From RGIG4079 sp045646905 (GTDB lineage Bacteria > Bacteroidota > Bacteroidia > Bacteroidales > Muribaculaceae): a stretch of 64,000 nt of DNA. The notes under the pieces were generated by a model, which searched no databases, had not been told where the DNA came from, and saw only the letters and a list, made by a program, of their open reading frames with translations. Shown here in pieces: positions 46,001 to 55,163 of this stretch; the stretch's first letter is position 1; each line of letters begins with the position of its first letter. The stretch spans positions 171,304 to 235,303 of the forward strand of contig JAZRLP010000029.1 of the NCBI GenBank assembly GCA_045646905.1. The letters run 5' to 3'. A program made the translations under genes and the position numbers.

Positions 46001-46828
46001 TATCTTTAAATATCTCTTGCATAAATCATCATATTCGGGGAGTTTCTTAACCTCTTTTATCCAATGATTAAATTTGTCACAAAGTTTAACATTGCTATGT
46101 TTTAATGCCCATACTTGAAATTGATTAAATGATATTTTGGTGTTTATGTCAAGCTGAGGATAATCTTTAATCATTGATTTTGCAATATTGGCATTAACTA
46201 CAGATTGTTTCACCTCACCAAGTGCTGTCAATATAATTAATTGCTCGGATGAAAAATTAGGAGACTCTATAATGTAAATTTCGTCACAACCCAATTCATC
46301 CGAAAGATTTCTTATTCTATTAATATAGGGAGAGCCTGCTACAACCCAGATACTATCTGATGTAAGTTGTGTATAGTCAGTAATATTTCCTTTCCCTGTT
46401 TTTTTATCCTTTCGTTGGACAAGAATTTGATGATCAATATATAATGGCTCAGTAAGTAAATATTTTTCTTTTAATTCTGAAGTTGCAGGTATGTCGGCAA
46501 CTACAATATCAAAATTGCCAGATTCCAAGCCGTTAAATGCAAAGCTTAATGGTACAAATTCATGATATTTGAAATTGACATTGTATTTATTGGATATTAA
46601 ATTTAGAATGTCATAATAAAATCCTCCTATTGAGTCGGTCGATAATGACATTGATAAAGGAGAAATCTCAATTGCAACATTAATTGTATCTCCTCCTGCA
46701 CGCTCATAATAAACCTCATTATCAAGAGGATTACTGCATTTTTTTAATGAGAGCATTAATGCCACAATACATATTACCAATATGAGATATATTGATAATT
46801 CCCCTTTGTATAGAGCAAATCTTTTCAT
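45992..46828 (-). CDS. Membrane-anchored solute-binding protein (SBP_bac_3 type)
   Basis: A 278-residue protein with an uncleaved-looking N-terminal transmembrane segment (about 10-27, ending in a Cys-containing LKKC) and a periplasmic amino-acid-type binding domain (VAIEISPLSMSLSTDSIGGFYYDIL through FDIVVADIPATSELKEKY). It resembles the sensor/binding half of MltF, but there is no lytic transglycosylase domain. No ABC transporter genes are adjacent. It shares one base with the porin stop, so it is translated with it. Ligand unknown. Confidence 0.82.
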   Translation of the reverse strand: MKRFALYKGELSIYLILVICIVALMLSLKKCSNPLDNEVYYERAGGDTINVAIEISPLSMSLSTDSIGGFYYDILNLISNKYNVNFKYHEFVPLSFAFNGLESGNFDIVVADIPATSELKEKYLLTEPLYIDHQILVQRKDKKTGKGNITDYTQLTSDSIWVVAGSPYINRIRNLSDELGCDEIYIIESPNFSSEQLIILTALGEVKQSVVNANIAKSMIKDYPQLDINTKISFNQFQVWALKHSNVKLCDKFNHWIKEVKKLPEYDDLCKRYLKIKK

Positions 46829-48831
46829 TAATTAGCTAAATCAACTGATACTCCCACCTGAAACTTACGAGGATTAAGAGGGTAGTGTGGCATTGAGAAA
46901 TAATTATTATTGCCAAATAGGCCCTGGTTGACATGACTCATCATAACATAGAAACGCGCTTTGCTTAATTTCATATTAATATAGGCGTTCATAAACGGAT
47001 AATTCCCAATTTCTACTTCATTTTGGTTGTAGAAACTCATTGTAGCAGGTTGATAAGCTACACTTTTATATTTTGTATAGTAGTCACAATCTACTCCTAA
47101 TTGCACATCTAATACTTTGGCTATTTTAAATAGTAAATATAAATTTGAATAAATAGAAAATTTAGGCAGAGGAATAACACTCTCATTGGTTGATGTTTGA
47201 TATGTGAGTTTATTATCCCAATTTAAAATACCAATTTTAAAATTTTGATTAAGAGAAGCACTGAAAACTTGCACATTGCCATCGTGTTGAACAGGGAGAC
47301 AATGTTCATTAAAATAAATGTGATTTTCGACATTTTCAATCCCAACATTGATTAATGTGCGAGTGTGAGGGATATTTAATTTGCCTCCAATGCGGTAGTT
47401 GCGCACTTTGCCAAAATCATTCTTCCATATAAAGTGATTTGATACATAGTTATTCATTAAGAAGGGTGTTTCTTCGTTTTTAAACCATCCATAACCTGCA
47501 ATTGTAACAGAGTCTCCAAAAAGTTTAAATCGAGCTGAAATATCACCATAAATGTCAATATCTCCAATAGATGGCCCTAAAAGGCCAAACTTTGCAGTTA
47601 CATTATATTTAAGCAAAGAACCTTGTTGTTTTGTTAATTGTCCACCAACCCATAATAGATTCTCAATCTTTCCAGTTGGGACTGAATTCATCCCTTGAGG
47701 AAGAGGTGAGAGGTTTGGATGTAAAGCGATTGCTCTATTAAGAGTATCTGCCATTAGAGTATACTCTCTTATTTGGTGTGTGACAAAAGCCGATAATCCT
47801 GCTTTAGCATATTTATTAAATCCTTCCAATAATGAAATGCCTAATGTGTTTGATAAAGACCAATAAGCTGTTCTATCTATAGTTGTAGATGGATTTAGAT
47901 ATATGTTATCAAAGAAATTCCTATTTTCTCCATCAGCAGTGCTTCGGAATAAGTGGTCATCGTCGTTATATTTCAATGTCCACACAAAACTAGTTACTGG
48001 AATATATTCGCGACTGATAACGCTGTCACCGTCCTTTTCTTCATCCCAATATCCTACTTTATATCGATTGTTAATAAATAAATTATTCCCTTTAACACGA
48101 GAGTGTGCAGTTGATAAATTTGTTGGTATTGTCTTTGTGTCAACTTTAGTTGAGCCCCCTTGCACTTCAGCAGGATCTGTAATATATAAATCATTTACTA
48201 TACCACCATTTTCTTTATTAAGCATATCATAATGGTAAAAATATGCTTGCATTTCATATCGATCACCCAAATATGAACCTGATGCGCCCCAAGTTAAATC
48301 TTTTACTGATTGATAATTATAACTACCAATCGAATAAAGATAGTCTATCATTGCACCTATTTGTGCTCGTTTGTTGATATTCCCCGAGAAATCTGCTTTA
48401 AGTCGGTCTTGGGTTGTTGCCTTACTACCTCCTGTATTATATGATAATAATGTCATCGGAAGGCGTGTATTATAAAATTTTAGTGTAGATGTATTGGGCA
48501 TCCAAGCCGATAATGCATCTTTAAAAAAGAAATCGCTCATTGGTTTTCTTTCAAAATATAGCATATTCAACCCCTCAGCACCAAGGTTGCCTGTAGTGGC
48601 ATATGCAGGAGAAACACCTGATGGTATTGATTTATGATAATAGTTATATAGTAAAGTGTCAATTGATGATTTTTCGCGTAAGCCTAGTGGTTCTATTAAA
48701 GTCCACGCATATGATTTTGAATTTTGCGTAGATACTTCTTGAGATTTTGCTATCTCTTCATTTGACTCATTTTGTGCGTTTAGAGCGAAAAATGAGCAAC
48801 AAAATATTATGTAAATTAATATTTTCTTCAT
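46828..48831 (-). CDS. Bacteroidota putative porin
   Basis: A 667-residue outer-membrane protein with signal peptide MKKILIYIIFCCSFFALNAQ. The ATG at 48831 is chosen because the longer frame to 48852 would include the -7 box at 48840-48847. It has abundant alternating aromatic beta-strand sequence typical of the Bacteroidota 'putative porin' family. The C-terminal part (NYFSMPHYPLNPRKFQVGVSVDL) looks like a closing barrel strand. Substrate unknown. Confidence 0.85.
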   Translation of the reverse strand: MKKILIYIIFCCSFFALNAQNESNEEIAKSQEVSTQNSKSYAWTLIEPLGLREKSSIDTLLYNYYHKSIPSGVSPAYATTGNLGAEGLNMLYFERKPMSDFFFKDALSAWMPNTSTLKFYNTRLPMTLLSYNTGGSKATTQDRLKADFSGNINKRAQIGAMIDYLYSIGSYNYQSVKDLTWGASGSYLGDRYEMQAYFYHYDMLNKENGGIVNDLYITDPAEVQGGSTKVDTKTIPTNLSTAHSRVKGNNLFINNRYKVGYWDEEKDGDSVISREYIPVTSFVWTLKYNDDDHLFRSTADGENRNFFDNIYLNPSTTIDRTAYWSLSNTLGISLLEGFNKYAKAGLSAFVTHQIREYTLMADTLNRAIALHPNLSPLPQGMNSVPTGKIENLLWVGGQLTKQQGSLLKYNVTAKFGLLGPSIGDIDIYGDISARFKLFGDSVTIAGYGWFKNEETPFLMNNYVSNHFIWKNDFGKVRNYRIGGKLNIPHTRTLINVGIENVENHIYFNEHCLPVQHDGNVQVFSASLNQNFKIGILNWDNKLTYQTSTNESVIPLPKFSIYSNLYLLFKIAKVLDVQLGVDCDYYTKYKSVAYQPATMSFYNQNEVEIGNYPFMNAYINMKLSKARFYVMMSHVNQGLFGNNNYFSMPHYPLNPRKFQVGVSVDLAN

Positions 48832-48839
48832 TGCGAGTG

Positions 48840-48847
48840 CAAAGTTA
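48840..48847 (-). promoter_or_regulatory. -7 box of the porin operon, nearly leaderless
   Basis: TAACTTTG on the minus strand matches TAnnTTTG and ends only 8 bases from the chosen ATG (48831), so the transcript would start within a few bases of the start codon. A 12-base palindrome ATAATGCATTAT lies just upstream. Confidence 0.55.
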
Positions 48848-48909
48848 CACATTTTAATGCATAATGCATTATCTGTTATGTATAATTAACTCTAAATGAC
48901 AAGAAAAAA

Positions 48910-48934
48910 GGCTATCAACTTGTTGCTGATAGCC
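48910..48934 (-). terminator. Terminator of the S9 peptidase gene
   Basis: GGCTATCA (48910-48917) pairs with TGATAGCC (48927-48934) with a 9-base loop. Read on the minus strand the stem is followed by TTTTTTCTTG, as expected for an intrinsic terminator. Confidence 0.85.
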
Positions 48935-48949
48935 CATATGTAGAGATTT

Positions 48950-51046
48950 TTATTTTACATCTTGAGGTTTCAACCATTTGTCAAACCAACGGAAGAATAG
49001 CCGTTGCCACATAATAGCATTTTGAGGTTTAAGTATCCAGTGATTCTCATCGGGATATATAACCATTTCAGCAGGAATTCCTCTTAGTTTGGCTGCATTA
49101 AACGCTTGCATACCTTGAGATGCAAGTATACGGAAATCATATTCTCCATGTGAAATCATTATTGGAGCGGTCCATTTGTCAACATATTTGTGTGGTGATT
49201 GGCTGAATGTGCGTTGTGCTACATCATTATCTTTATCCCAGAATGCGCCACCTAAGTCCCAATTAGCAAACCACATTTCTTCAGTTTCAAGGTATTGAGC
49301 TTCAGTGTTAAAAATACCAGCATGAGCAAAGAGAGCGGCAAAACGATTATCGTGATTACCCGCCAACCAATACACTGAAAACCCACCATAACTTGCTCCA
49401 GTTGCGCCGATATGTTTTTCATCAATAAACGGCTCTTTTTTCATTTCATCTACAGCTGATAGATAATCTTTCATATTTTGTCCACCATAATCGCCCGAAA
49501 TTTGTTCGTTCCATTCTGTGCCAAATCCAGGTAACCCTCTACGGTTAGGCGCAATAACTATATATCCATTAGATGCCATTAATGCAAAGTTCCAACGGTA
49601 ACTCCAAAATTGGCTTACGGCTTGTTGTGGGCCTCCTTGGCAGTAAAGAATAGCAGGATATTTTTTATTTTTATCAAAGTTTTGAGGATAAATTACCCAT
49701 GTAGTCATTTGTTTGCCGTCAGTGGTAGGTATGAGTCGTTTTTCAACTGTAGGCATTGTCAATTGAGCAAAAATATCATCATTTACGGTTGATAATTTAG
49801 TAGCTTTGCCATTTTTTACCGAGAAAATCTCATTTGGATAAAGCATTGAATGATTTGTTGTAATCAATGTTTTATCATCAATGGGAATTATATCGGTATA
49901 ATCTACTATGCCTCCTACTACCTCTTTAACCTCATTCTTTTTGAGGTCAATATTAAATACAGGGGTTACACCTTGATGATGTGCCACAAAAAAGATTGAC
50001 TTGCTATTTGGACTCCAAGCAATTGTGTTTACTGTATAATCCCAATTTTTAGTTAAATCAGTTTTTTCTCCTGATTTGCGGTTGAGAATAAAGATGCGAT
50101 TTTTGTCTGATTCATATCCGTCACGCTCCATGCTCAACCATGCTATATATTTTCCATCGGGTGAATAAGTTGGATTTGTGTCATAACCCATCATACCCTC
50201 AGTGAGGTTGGTAGTGGTTTTAGTTTCAATGTTATAGAGGTACAGATCGCTATTAGTAGATTCAGCGTATTCCTTGCCGGTTTTTTTGCGTGAGACATAT
50301 ATAATCTCTTTGCCATCGGGTGACCAAGCTAAGGACTCAACTCCACCAAATGGTTTCATTGGCGCTTCGTAGGGCTCACCTTCCATAATATCAATAATGT
50401 TACTTAACTCTATCCCATTAAAGTCGGCTAAAAATGGATGGGGGATCTCCTTTACCCACTCGTCCCAATGTTTATACATCAAGTCATTTACGACAATCCC
50501 TGTAGCTTTGGGAAGGTCGGGGTAAATATCTTGTGCTGTAGTGGCTGATTTTAGGTTCGAGATAAACAATACTTTTGTTTCATCGGGAGATAGAAGAAAG
50601 CCATTAACACCTTTTTCGATGTTGCTTATCATCTTACGATTGCTACCATCGGCATTCATTACCCACATTTGCATTACACCATTTACAGGATATAGAAATG
50701 CAATTTTTGAGCCACCTTCAATCCATACTGCATTTGATTCACTGCGTGGAGTTTTAGTGATGCGTGTATTTTCAGTGCCATCAACATTCATGACATAAAG
50801 ATCGTTATTACTGCGATTTTGCTCTACACTTTCATAAGAAATGCCATAAAGGATTTTTGTTTTGTCGGGAGAAAGAGTCGGAGCAGATACACGACCAAGT
50901 GCCTGTAATGCCTCAATGTTAAACACACCATCATCACTCTTGAACGATGGCTTATCGATGATTAATTCATCATCAGCTATTGCCACATTTGCCGATGTTG
51001 CCATAAGCATAGCGGTACTCATAATGATAGGTTTTAAGATATTCAT
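48950..51046 (-). CDS. S9 family serine peptidase
   Basis: A 698-residue exported prolyl-oligopeptidase-family enzyme. A signal peptide (about 1-25, ending ANVAIA) is followed by a beta-propeller with repeated SPDG/SPNSK-type blades (about 50-430) and then an alpha/beta-hydrolase domain with the nucleophile in GASYGGFS, an aspartate in HGEYDFRI and the histidine in DENHWI. It probably removes N-terminal dipeptides or acylated residues from peptides in the periplasm. Single-gene unit with its own -7 box and terminator. Confidence 0.93.
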   Translation of the reverse strand: MNILKPIIMSTAMLMATSANVAIADDELIIDKPSFKSDDGVFNIEALQALGRVSAPTLSPDKTKILYGISYESVEQNRSNNDLYVMNVDGTENTRITKTPRSESNAVWIEGGSKIAFLYPVNGVMQMWVMNADGSNRKMISNIEKGVNGFLLSPDETKVLFISNLKSATTAQDIYPDLPKATGIVVNDLMYKHWDEWVKEIPHPFLADFNGIELSNIIDIMEGEPYEAPMKPFGGVESLAWSPDGKEIIYVSRKKTGKEYAESTNSDLYLYNIETKTTTNLTEGMMGYDTNPTYSPDGKYIAWLSMERDGYESDKNRIFILNRKSGEKTDLTKNWDYTVNTIAWSPNSKSIFFVAHHQGVTPVFNIDLKKNEVKEVVGGIVDYTDIIPIDDKTLITTNHSMLYPNEIFSVKNGKATKLSTVNDDIFAQLTMPTVEKRLIPTTDGKQMTTWVIYPQNFDKNKKYPAILYCQGGPQQAVSQFWSYRWNFALMASNGYIVIAPNRRGLPGFGTEWNEQISGDYGGQNMKDYLSAVDEMKKEPFIDEKHIGATGASYGGFSVYWLAGNHDNRFAALFAHAGIFNTEAQYLETEEMWFANWDLGGAFWDKDNDVAQRTFSQSPHKYVDKWTAPIMISHGEYDFRILASQGMQAFNAAKLRGIPAEMVIYPDENHWILKPQNAIMWQRLFFRWFDKWLKPQDVK

Positions 51047-51073
51047 AATTTAATGTTTTAATTATTCATAATG

Positions 51074-51081
51074 CAAAGATA
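51074..51081 (-). promoter_or_regulatory. -7 box of the S9 peptidase gene
   Basis: TATCTTTG on the minus strand fits TAnnTTTG and is followed by GCA, as in several other promoters of this window. The start codon is 28 bases away. No clear -33 match. Confidence 0.55.
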
Positions 51082-51151
51082 ATCATTTTACTGTTGATAA
51101 TGAATAACCTTTGTAAGGTTCATCTCTAAATAACAATATTGAATATAAATA

Positions 51152-53002
51152 TTAATTAACTTGCTTGCTTGGAAATAGTTTGCGTATCAAATCAGAGCGA
51201 TGTAATCGTTTTAACGATTTAATAATGTCAAACCGATATGTTTTGTCATACCAGAAGAAGTATTTGCGTTGTGCGAGTTTTTCATCGCGTGTGGTTGCAG
51301 TAAATACTTTTTCTCCAGTGTATGGATGAAATCCGGTATAGTAGATTTCGGTTGATAGCGTCATGGGGGTGGGAGTAAAATCTTGTACTTGCTCGAGGTG
51401 CATGTTTAGATTTTTCGTCTCTACAGCAAGTTCTGCCATATCTACCTCACGACACCCTGGGTGGCTTGATATGAAGTAGGGTATAAGTTGCTGATTAAGA
51501 CCATTAGTTCTATTAACTCGGTCAAATATTTTTTTGAAATCGTAATATAAGGAGAATGAGGGTTTACGCATAAAATCTAGCACATGTTGGCAAGTGTGCT
51601 CTGGCGCAACTTTTAATCGTCCTGACACATGATTGGTGATTAGTTCCTCATTATATTTTGCATTAGCACGGTCAACATCGGCATTGCCTGTGTGATGTAT
51701 AGAGAGGTCGTAACGCACACCGCTTCCAATAAATGATTTCTTTATTTGAGGTAAAGCATCAACTCGTTTATATATATCAAGTAGTGGTGCGTGATCAGTA
51801 TTTAGATTCGGACAAGGTTTAGGGTGCAAACATGAAGGTTTCATACATTTTTTGCATATATTCAGATCCTTGCCACTCATCATATACATATTAGCCGAAG
51901 GACCACCTAAATCGCTCAAATAACCTTTGAAACCGGGCATAGAAGTAATTTGCTTAACTTCACGAAGAATGGATTCTTTACTGCGTGAAGCGATGAATTT
52001 GCCTTGATGCGCAGAGATTGTGCAAAATGCACAGCCACCAAAACATCCACGATGCATATTTACCGAGAATTTTATCATTTCAAATGCCGGTATTGTTTTG
52101 CCTTTATATCGTGGGTGTGGTAGTCTGGTGTAAGGTAAATCAAAAGAAGCGTCAATCTGTTCGGTAGTCATAGGAGGATTCATGGGATTTACCTTGACGA
52201 CCTTATTCCCATGCTTTTGCCACAATGTTGCACCTTCATAACGATTGGATTGTTGTTCTATATGCTTAAAGTTTTGAGCCTGAAACTTTTTATCCTTAAG
52301 GCAATCTTCAAAACTGTTTAAGATGATATTATTTTCATCAGCAGATGGCATAGTATCAGTCAGTAAAACCGTTTGTTTAACATCGGTTATACTCAAAATG
52401 TTTTCTCCTTTTTCAAGTCTATTAACAACCTCCAAAATAGGCAATTCCCCCATGCCATATATTAGTAAATCAATAGGGGCATCACATAATATCGCTTTAT
52501 GTAACTTATCATTCCAATAATCATAATGCGATAAACGACGCATTGAGGCTTCAATCCCTCCTGCAATTATAGGAACATCTGGAAATAAATCTTTGAGTAT
52601 TTTTGAATATACAACAGTGGGGTAGTCAGGTCGCATCCCATGACGACCATCAGGAGTATAAGCATCATCACTACGACGACGTCTATTTGCCGTATAGTGA
52701 TTAACCATTGAATCCATCGCTCCTGCTGAAATGCCAAAAAATAGTCTTGGACGACCAAATTTTTTGAAATCACGAAGGTCATCACGCCAATTAGGTTGTG
52801 GGACAATGGCAACTTTAAGTCCAAGGGATTGTAATAAACGACCAATTACAGCTGCCCCAAATGATGGATGATCTACATAAGCATCACCAGTAAATAAAAC
52901 TACATCAACATTATCCCAACCATGAGCTTTCATTTCTTTCACTGAGGTTGGCAACCAATCGGTAATCTTATATTTATTGTCAGAGGTGCTATTTGCTTTC
53001 AT
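51152..53002 (-). CDS. YgiQ family radical SAM protein
   Basis: A 616-residue enzyme with an N-terminal YgiQ domain (VVLFTGDAYVDHPSFG) and a radical SAM core with the CxxxCxxC motif C320, C324, C327 in CFGGCAFC. Its in vivo reaction is unknown. The ATG at 53002 (MKANSTSDNK) overlaps the uvrB end by 14 bases; the longer frame to 53092 lies wholly inside uvrB. A C-terminal DUF3362-type section is also present (CGREVDMAELAVETKN onwards). Co-transcribed with uvrB. Confidence 0.92.
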   Translation of the reverse strand: MKANSTSDNKYKITDWLPTSVKEMKAHGWDNVDVVLFTGDAYVDHPSFGAAVIGRLLQSLGLKVAIVPQPNWRDDLRDFKKFGRPRLFFGISAGAMDSMVNHYTANRRRRSDDAYTPDGRHGMRPDYPTVVYSKILKDLFPDVPIIAGGIEASMRRLSHYDYWNDKLHKAILCDAPIDLLIYGMGELPILEVVNRLEKGENILSITDVKQTVLLTDTMPSADENNIILNSFEDCLKDKKFQAQNFKHIEQQSNRYEGATLWQKHGNKVVKVNPMNPPMTTEQIDASFDLPYTRLPHPRYKGKTIPAFEMIKFSVNMHRGCFGGCAFCTISAHQGKFIASRSKESILREVKQITSMPGFKGYLSDLGGPSANMYMMSGKDLNICKKCMKPSCLHPKPCPNLNTDHAPLLDIYKRVDALPQIKKSFIGSGVRYDLSIHHTGNADVDRANAKYNEELITNHVSGRLKVAPEHTCQHVLDFMRKPSFSLYYDFKKIFDRVNRTNGLNQQLIPYFISSHPGCREVDMAELAVETKNLNMHLEQVQDFTPTPMTLSTEIYYTGFHPYTGEKVFTATTRDEKLAQRKYFFWYDKTYRFDIIKSLKRLHRSDLIRKLFPSKQVN

Positions 53003-55049
53003 TTTCAAGTGATTGTAGCCTGTTTTCAAGTTTAATAATTTCATCACGAAGTCGGGCGGCTTCAATAAATTCCATATTTTTAGCCGCTTCAACCATTTGA
53101 GTGCGAAGTATTGATATGGTGTGTTGTAATGACTCGCTATTCATATATGTAATAACTGGGTCGGCTGCGATATCAACCTCGTGCGTATACTCTTTTTCGT
53201 ACATCAAAGCAATCGGTTTTTGTCCTTGTGGCACTGGTTCGAAGTCTGTATCTTTATCAAGCCCAATTATACGATTCCGTGCTTTTATGATTGCTTGAGG
53301 TGTGATGCCATTCTGTTCATTGTATTCCAATTGTAAGGTGCGGCGTCTATTTGTTTCATCAATGGTTTGTTGCATGCTATCAGTAATTTTATCAGCATAC
53401 ATAATGACCATCCCATTAAGATTTCGAGCTGCACGTCCTACTGTTTGAGTAAGAGAACGATGATTCCGTAAAAAACCCTCCTTGTCAGCATCGAGAATTG
53501 CCACTAATGATACTTCTGGAAGATCTAGACCTTCACGAAGTAGATTCACTCCAATCAGAACATCATATATACCTGCGCGAAGATCATCAAGAATTTGAAT
53601 ACGGTCAAGAGTATCTACATCGCTGTGAATATACGCACATCGTATTCGTAATTTCAGCATATAGTCATTCAACTCTTCAGCCATACGTTTCGTAAGAGTA
53701 GTTACCAATACGCGTTCATCTTTCTCGGCTCGGTCCTGAATTTCATCAATTAAATCATCTATTTGATTAAGAGAAGGTCGTACTTCAATAATTGGGTCTA
53801 AAAGTCCTGTTGGACGAATTATTTGCTCAACAACAACTCCTTCGCATTTCTCCAATTCATAATCGGCTGGAGTAGCACTTACATATATAATTTGTTTGGT
53901 TAATGACTCAAATTCTTCAAATTTAAGTGGGCGATTATCAAGTGCAGCTGGTAATCTAAACCCGTATTCAACAAGGTTCATTTTGCGAGATAAATCACCA
54001 CCATACATAGCTCTTATTTGAGGAACCGTTACATGACTCTCATCAATAATTGTCAAAAAATTATCGGGGAAATAATCTAATAGACAAAAAGGTCTTGACC
54101 CAGGATTGCGCCCGTCAAAATATCGGCTATAATTTTCAATGCCAGAACAATGGCCAACCTCTTTCATCATTTCAACATCATAAGTTACGCGTTCGTTTAA
54201 TCGTTTAGCCTCTACTGGACGTGCTTCTTTGTAGAAAAAATCTACTTGTTGTCCCAAATCAAGCTGTATTTGAGCAATTGCTGATGCTTGTCTTTCTCGT
54301 GATGTAACAAAAATATTGGCTGGGTAGATTTTAAAGCAATCATGTTTACCTAATGAAATCCCATCACTCGGATGTACGGTAGATATTGCCTCAATCTCAT
54401 CTCCCCAGAAAGTTATACGTAGAACAATTTCCTCGTATGCAAGACGAATGTCAACAGTATCTCCTTTTACTCTAAATGTGCCTCGAGAGAGCTCGACCTC
54501 ATTTCGACTGTATAACGCATCAACCAATTGCCTTAAGAAAACATTTCTAGCAACTTTTTGACCGACTTTTACTTCAATAACATTATTATGGAAATCGGCA
54601 GGATTTCCTATGCCATAAATACACGAAACAGAAGAAACAACAATTACATCTTGTCGTCCAGATAGTAATGCAGATGTAGTAGCGAGTCGCAATTTGTCTA
54701 TTTCATCATTAATCATCAAGTCTTTTTCGATGTATTTATCCACCGAAGGTATGTATGCTTCAGGTTGATAATAATCGTAATATGACACAAAATACTGGAC
54801 TGAATTATTAGGGAAAAACGATTTAAATTCGCTATACAATTGTGCTGCTAGAGTTTTGTTGTGGCTTAGTATAAGGGTAGGGCGTTGAACCCTTTCTATA
54901 ACATTTGCCATTGTAAATGTTTTTCCTGAACCAGTAACACCAAGTAATGTTTGTGCTTGTACACCTGCTTGAATACCCTCGGCCAACTGTGCTATCGCTT
55001 GAGGCTGGTCACCAGTGGGCTTATATTGTGATGCTAATTCGAATTTCAT
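52989..55049 (-). CDS. uvrB: Excinuclease ABC subunit B
   Basis: A 686-residue helicase-like DNA-repair protein. The Walker A motif GVTGSGKT (38-45) is near the N-terminus, the beta-hairpin region YYDYYQPEAYIPSVDKYIEKD follows, DESH is the Walker B, and a helicase motif VI stretch (QTVGRAARN) is seen later. The C-terminal UVR domain (MVEAAKNMEFIEAARLRDEI) contacts UvrC. UvrB verifies DNA lesions delivered by UvrA. It is coupled to ygiQ. Confidence 0.98.
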   Translation of the reverse strand: MKFELASQYKPTGDQPQAIAQLAEGIQAGVQAQTLLGVTGSGKTFTMANVIERVQRPTLILSHNKTLAAQLYSEFKSFFPNNSVQYFVSYYDYYQPEAYIPSVDKYIEKDLMINDEIDKLRLATTSALLSGRQDVIVVSSVSCIYGIGNPADFHNNVIEVKVGQKVARNVFLRQLVDALYSRNEVELSRGTFRVKGDTVDIRLAYEEIVLRITFWGDEIEAISTVHPSDGISLGKHDCFKIYPANIFVTSRERQASAIAQIQLDLGQQVDFFYKEARPVEAKRLNERVTYDVEMMKEVGHCSGIENYSRYFDGRNPGSRPFCLLDYFPDNFLTIIDESHVTVPQIRAMYGGDLSRKMNLVEYGFRLPAALDNRPLKFEEFESLTKQIIYVSATPADYELEKCEGVVVEQIIRPTGLLDPIIEVRPSLNQIDDLIDEIQDRAEKDERVLVTTLTKRMAEELNDYMLKLRIRCAYIHSDVDTLDRIQILDDLRAGIYDVLIGVNLLREGLDLPEVSLVAILDADKEGFLRNHRSLTQTVGRAARNLNGMVIMYADKITDSMQQTIDETNRRRTLQLEYNEQNGITPQAIIKARNRIIGLDKDTDFEPVPQGQKPIALMYEKEYTHEVDIAADPVITYMNSESLQHTISILRTQMVEAAKNMEFIEAARLRDEIIKLENRLQSLENESK

Positions 55050-55066
55050 ATAATATATTTATTACA

Positions 55067-55074
55067 CAAAGATA
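55067..55074 (-). promoter_or_regulatory. -7 box of uvrB
   Basis: TATCTTTG on the minus strand, 18 bases before the ATG. An identical TATCTTTG occurs 20 bases further upstream (55087-55094), so tandem promoters are possible. No SOS-like operator was recognised. Confidence 0.55.
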
Positions 55075-55119
55075 GTTACATTAAATCAAAGATAAAAGTC
55101 TAATTGAAAAAATGAAAAT

Positions 55120-55142
55120 AGCGATAGGTAATTTCTATCGCT
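55120..55142 (-). terminator. Terminator of the universal stress protein gene
   Basis: AGCGATAG (55120-55127) pairs with CTATCGCT (55135-55142), 7-base loop. On the minus strand ATTTTCATTTTTTC follows the stem. Confidence 0.8.
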
Positions 55143-55163
55143 ACAAAATTATTTTATTGCAAA

